This document shows, piece by piece, positions 6,477 through 6,523 of a stretch of 6,523 nt of DNA (position 1 is its first letter; each line of letters opens with the position of its first letter). Made by a program: the position numbers and the translations under genes. The notes beneath the pieces are model-generated. The model was given only the letters and a program-made list of their open reading frames with translations, did no database searches and was not told the DNA's origin. The stretch covers positions 1-6,523 of the forward strand of contig CAMTOW010000123.1 in the NCBI GenBank assembly GCA_947074245.1, read 5' to 3'. Origin of the DNA: an uncultured Bacteroidales bacterium. GTDB taxonomy: Bacteria > Bacteroidota > Bacteroidia > Bacteroidales > JAUNSR01.

Positions 6477-6523
6477 ATGAAGTTATTCGAACGTTACGGA
6501 TTTAGATCGGAAGAGCATACGGT
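6477..6523 (+). CDS. Possible 5' end of a downstream gene (or adapter-contaminated contig end)
   Basis: An ATG at 6477 opens a frame that runs to the window edge for 15 codons (MKLFERYGFRSEEHT, then GT, which begins a Val codon). The peptide resembles the start of NCS2/AzgA-type purine permeases, which often begin with a short LF-x-x-x-GF segment followed by TVR-T/K-E, but 15 residues cannot prove this. Two cautions apply. The ATG is only 13 bases after the terminator hairpin, leaving little room for its own promoter. Bases 6504-6516 also equal the common Illumina adapter stem, so the last 20 bases may not be genomic. Confidence 0.3.
   Translation, partial: MKLFERYGFRSEEHT

Overview
The window looks like a piece of a Bacteroidota (most likely Bacteroidales) chromosome. 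The reasons are a mid-range GC content, a TAnnTTTG-type promoter element, start codons mostly without a clear Shine-Dalgarno sequence, and proteins that read like Bacteroidota two-component and outer-membrane proteins. All confident genes lie on the + strand and form one functional module.

Layout: (1) bases 1-147 may hold the 3' end of an upstream gene (weak), followed by about 160 bases of intergenic DNA. (2) 311-2382 encodes a two-component system, an OmpR-family response regulator and a membrane histidine kinase, overlapping by 4 bases. (3) 2383-2538 is a 156-base regulatory region. It has four TCTAA boxes at exactly 11-base intervals, then a perfect TAnnTTTG -7 element, then a strong Shine-Dalgarno. 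(4) 2539-5283 encodes a complete MgtA/MgtB-type (P3B) Mg2+-importing P-type ATPase. (5) 5296-6420, 12 bases downstream, encodes an OprB-family outer-membrane porin. (6) 6425-6463 is a hairpin that probably ends the operon. (7) 6477-6523 may be the start of another gene, but it contains a 13-base match to the common Illumina adapter stem, so its authenticity is uncertain.

Proposed working model (inference): the kinase senses an envelope signal, perhaps Mg2+ limitation. The regulator then binds the four phased boxes and activates a promoter lacking a -33 element. This switches on an inner-membrane Mg2+ pump together with an outer-membrane channel, so the cation path across both membranes would be under one switch. 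It parallels enterobacterial PhoPQ-mgtA control, but with different proteins and boxes, an added porin, and a leader too short for the Mg2+-sensing leader that E. coli and Salmonella mgtA use.
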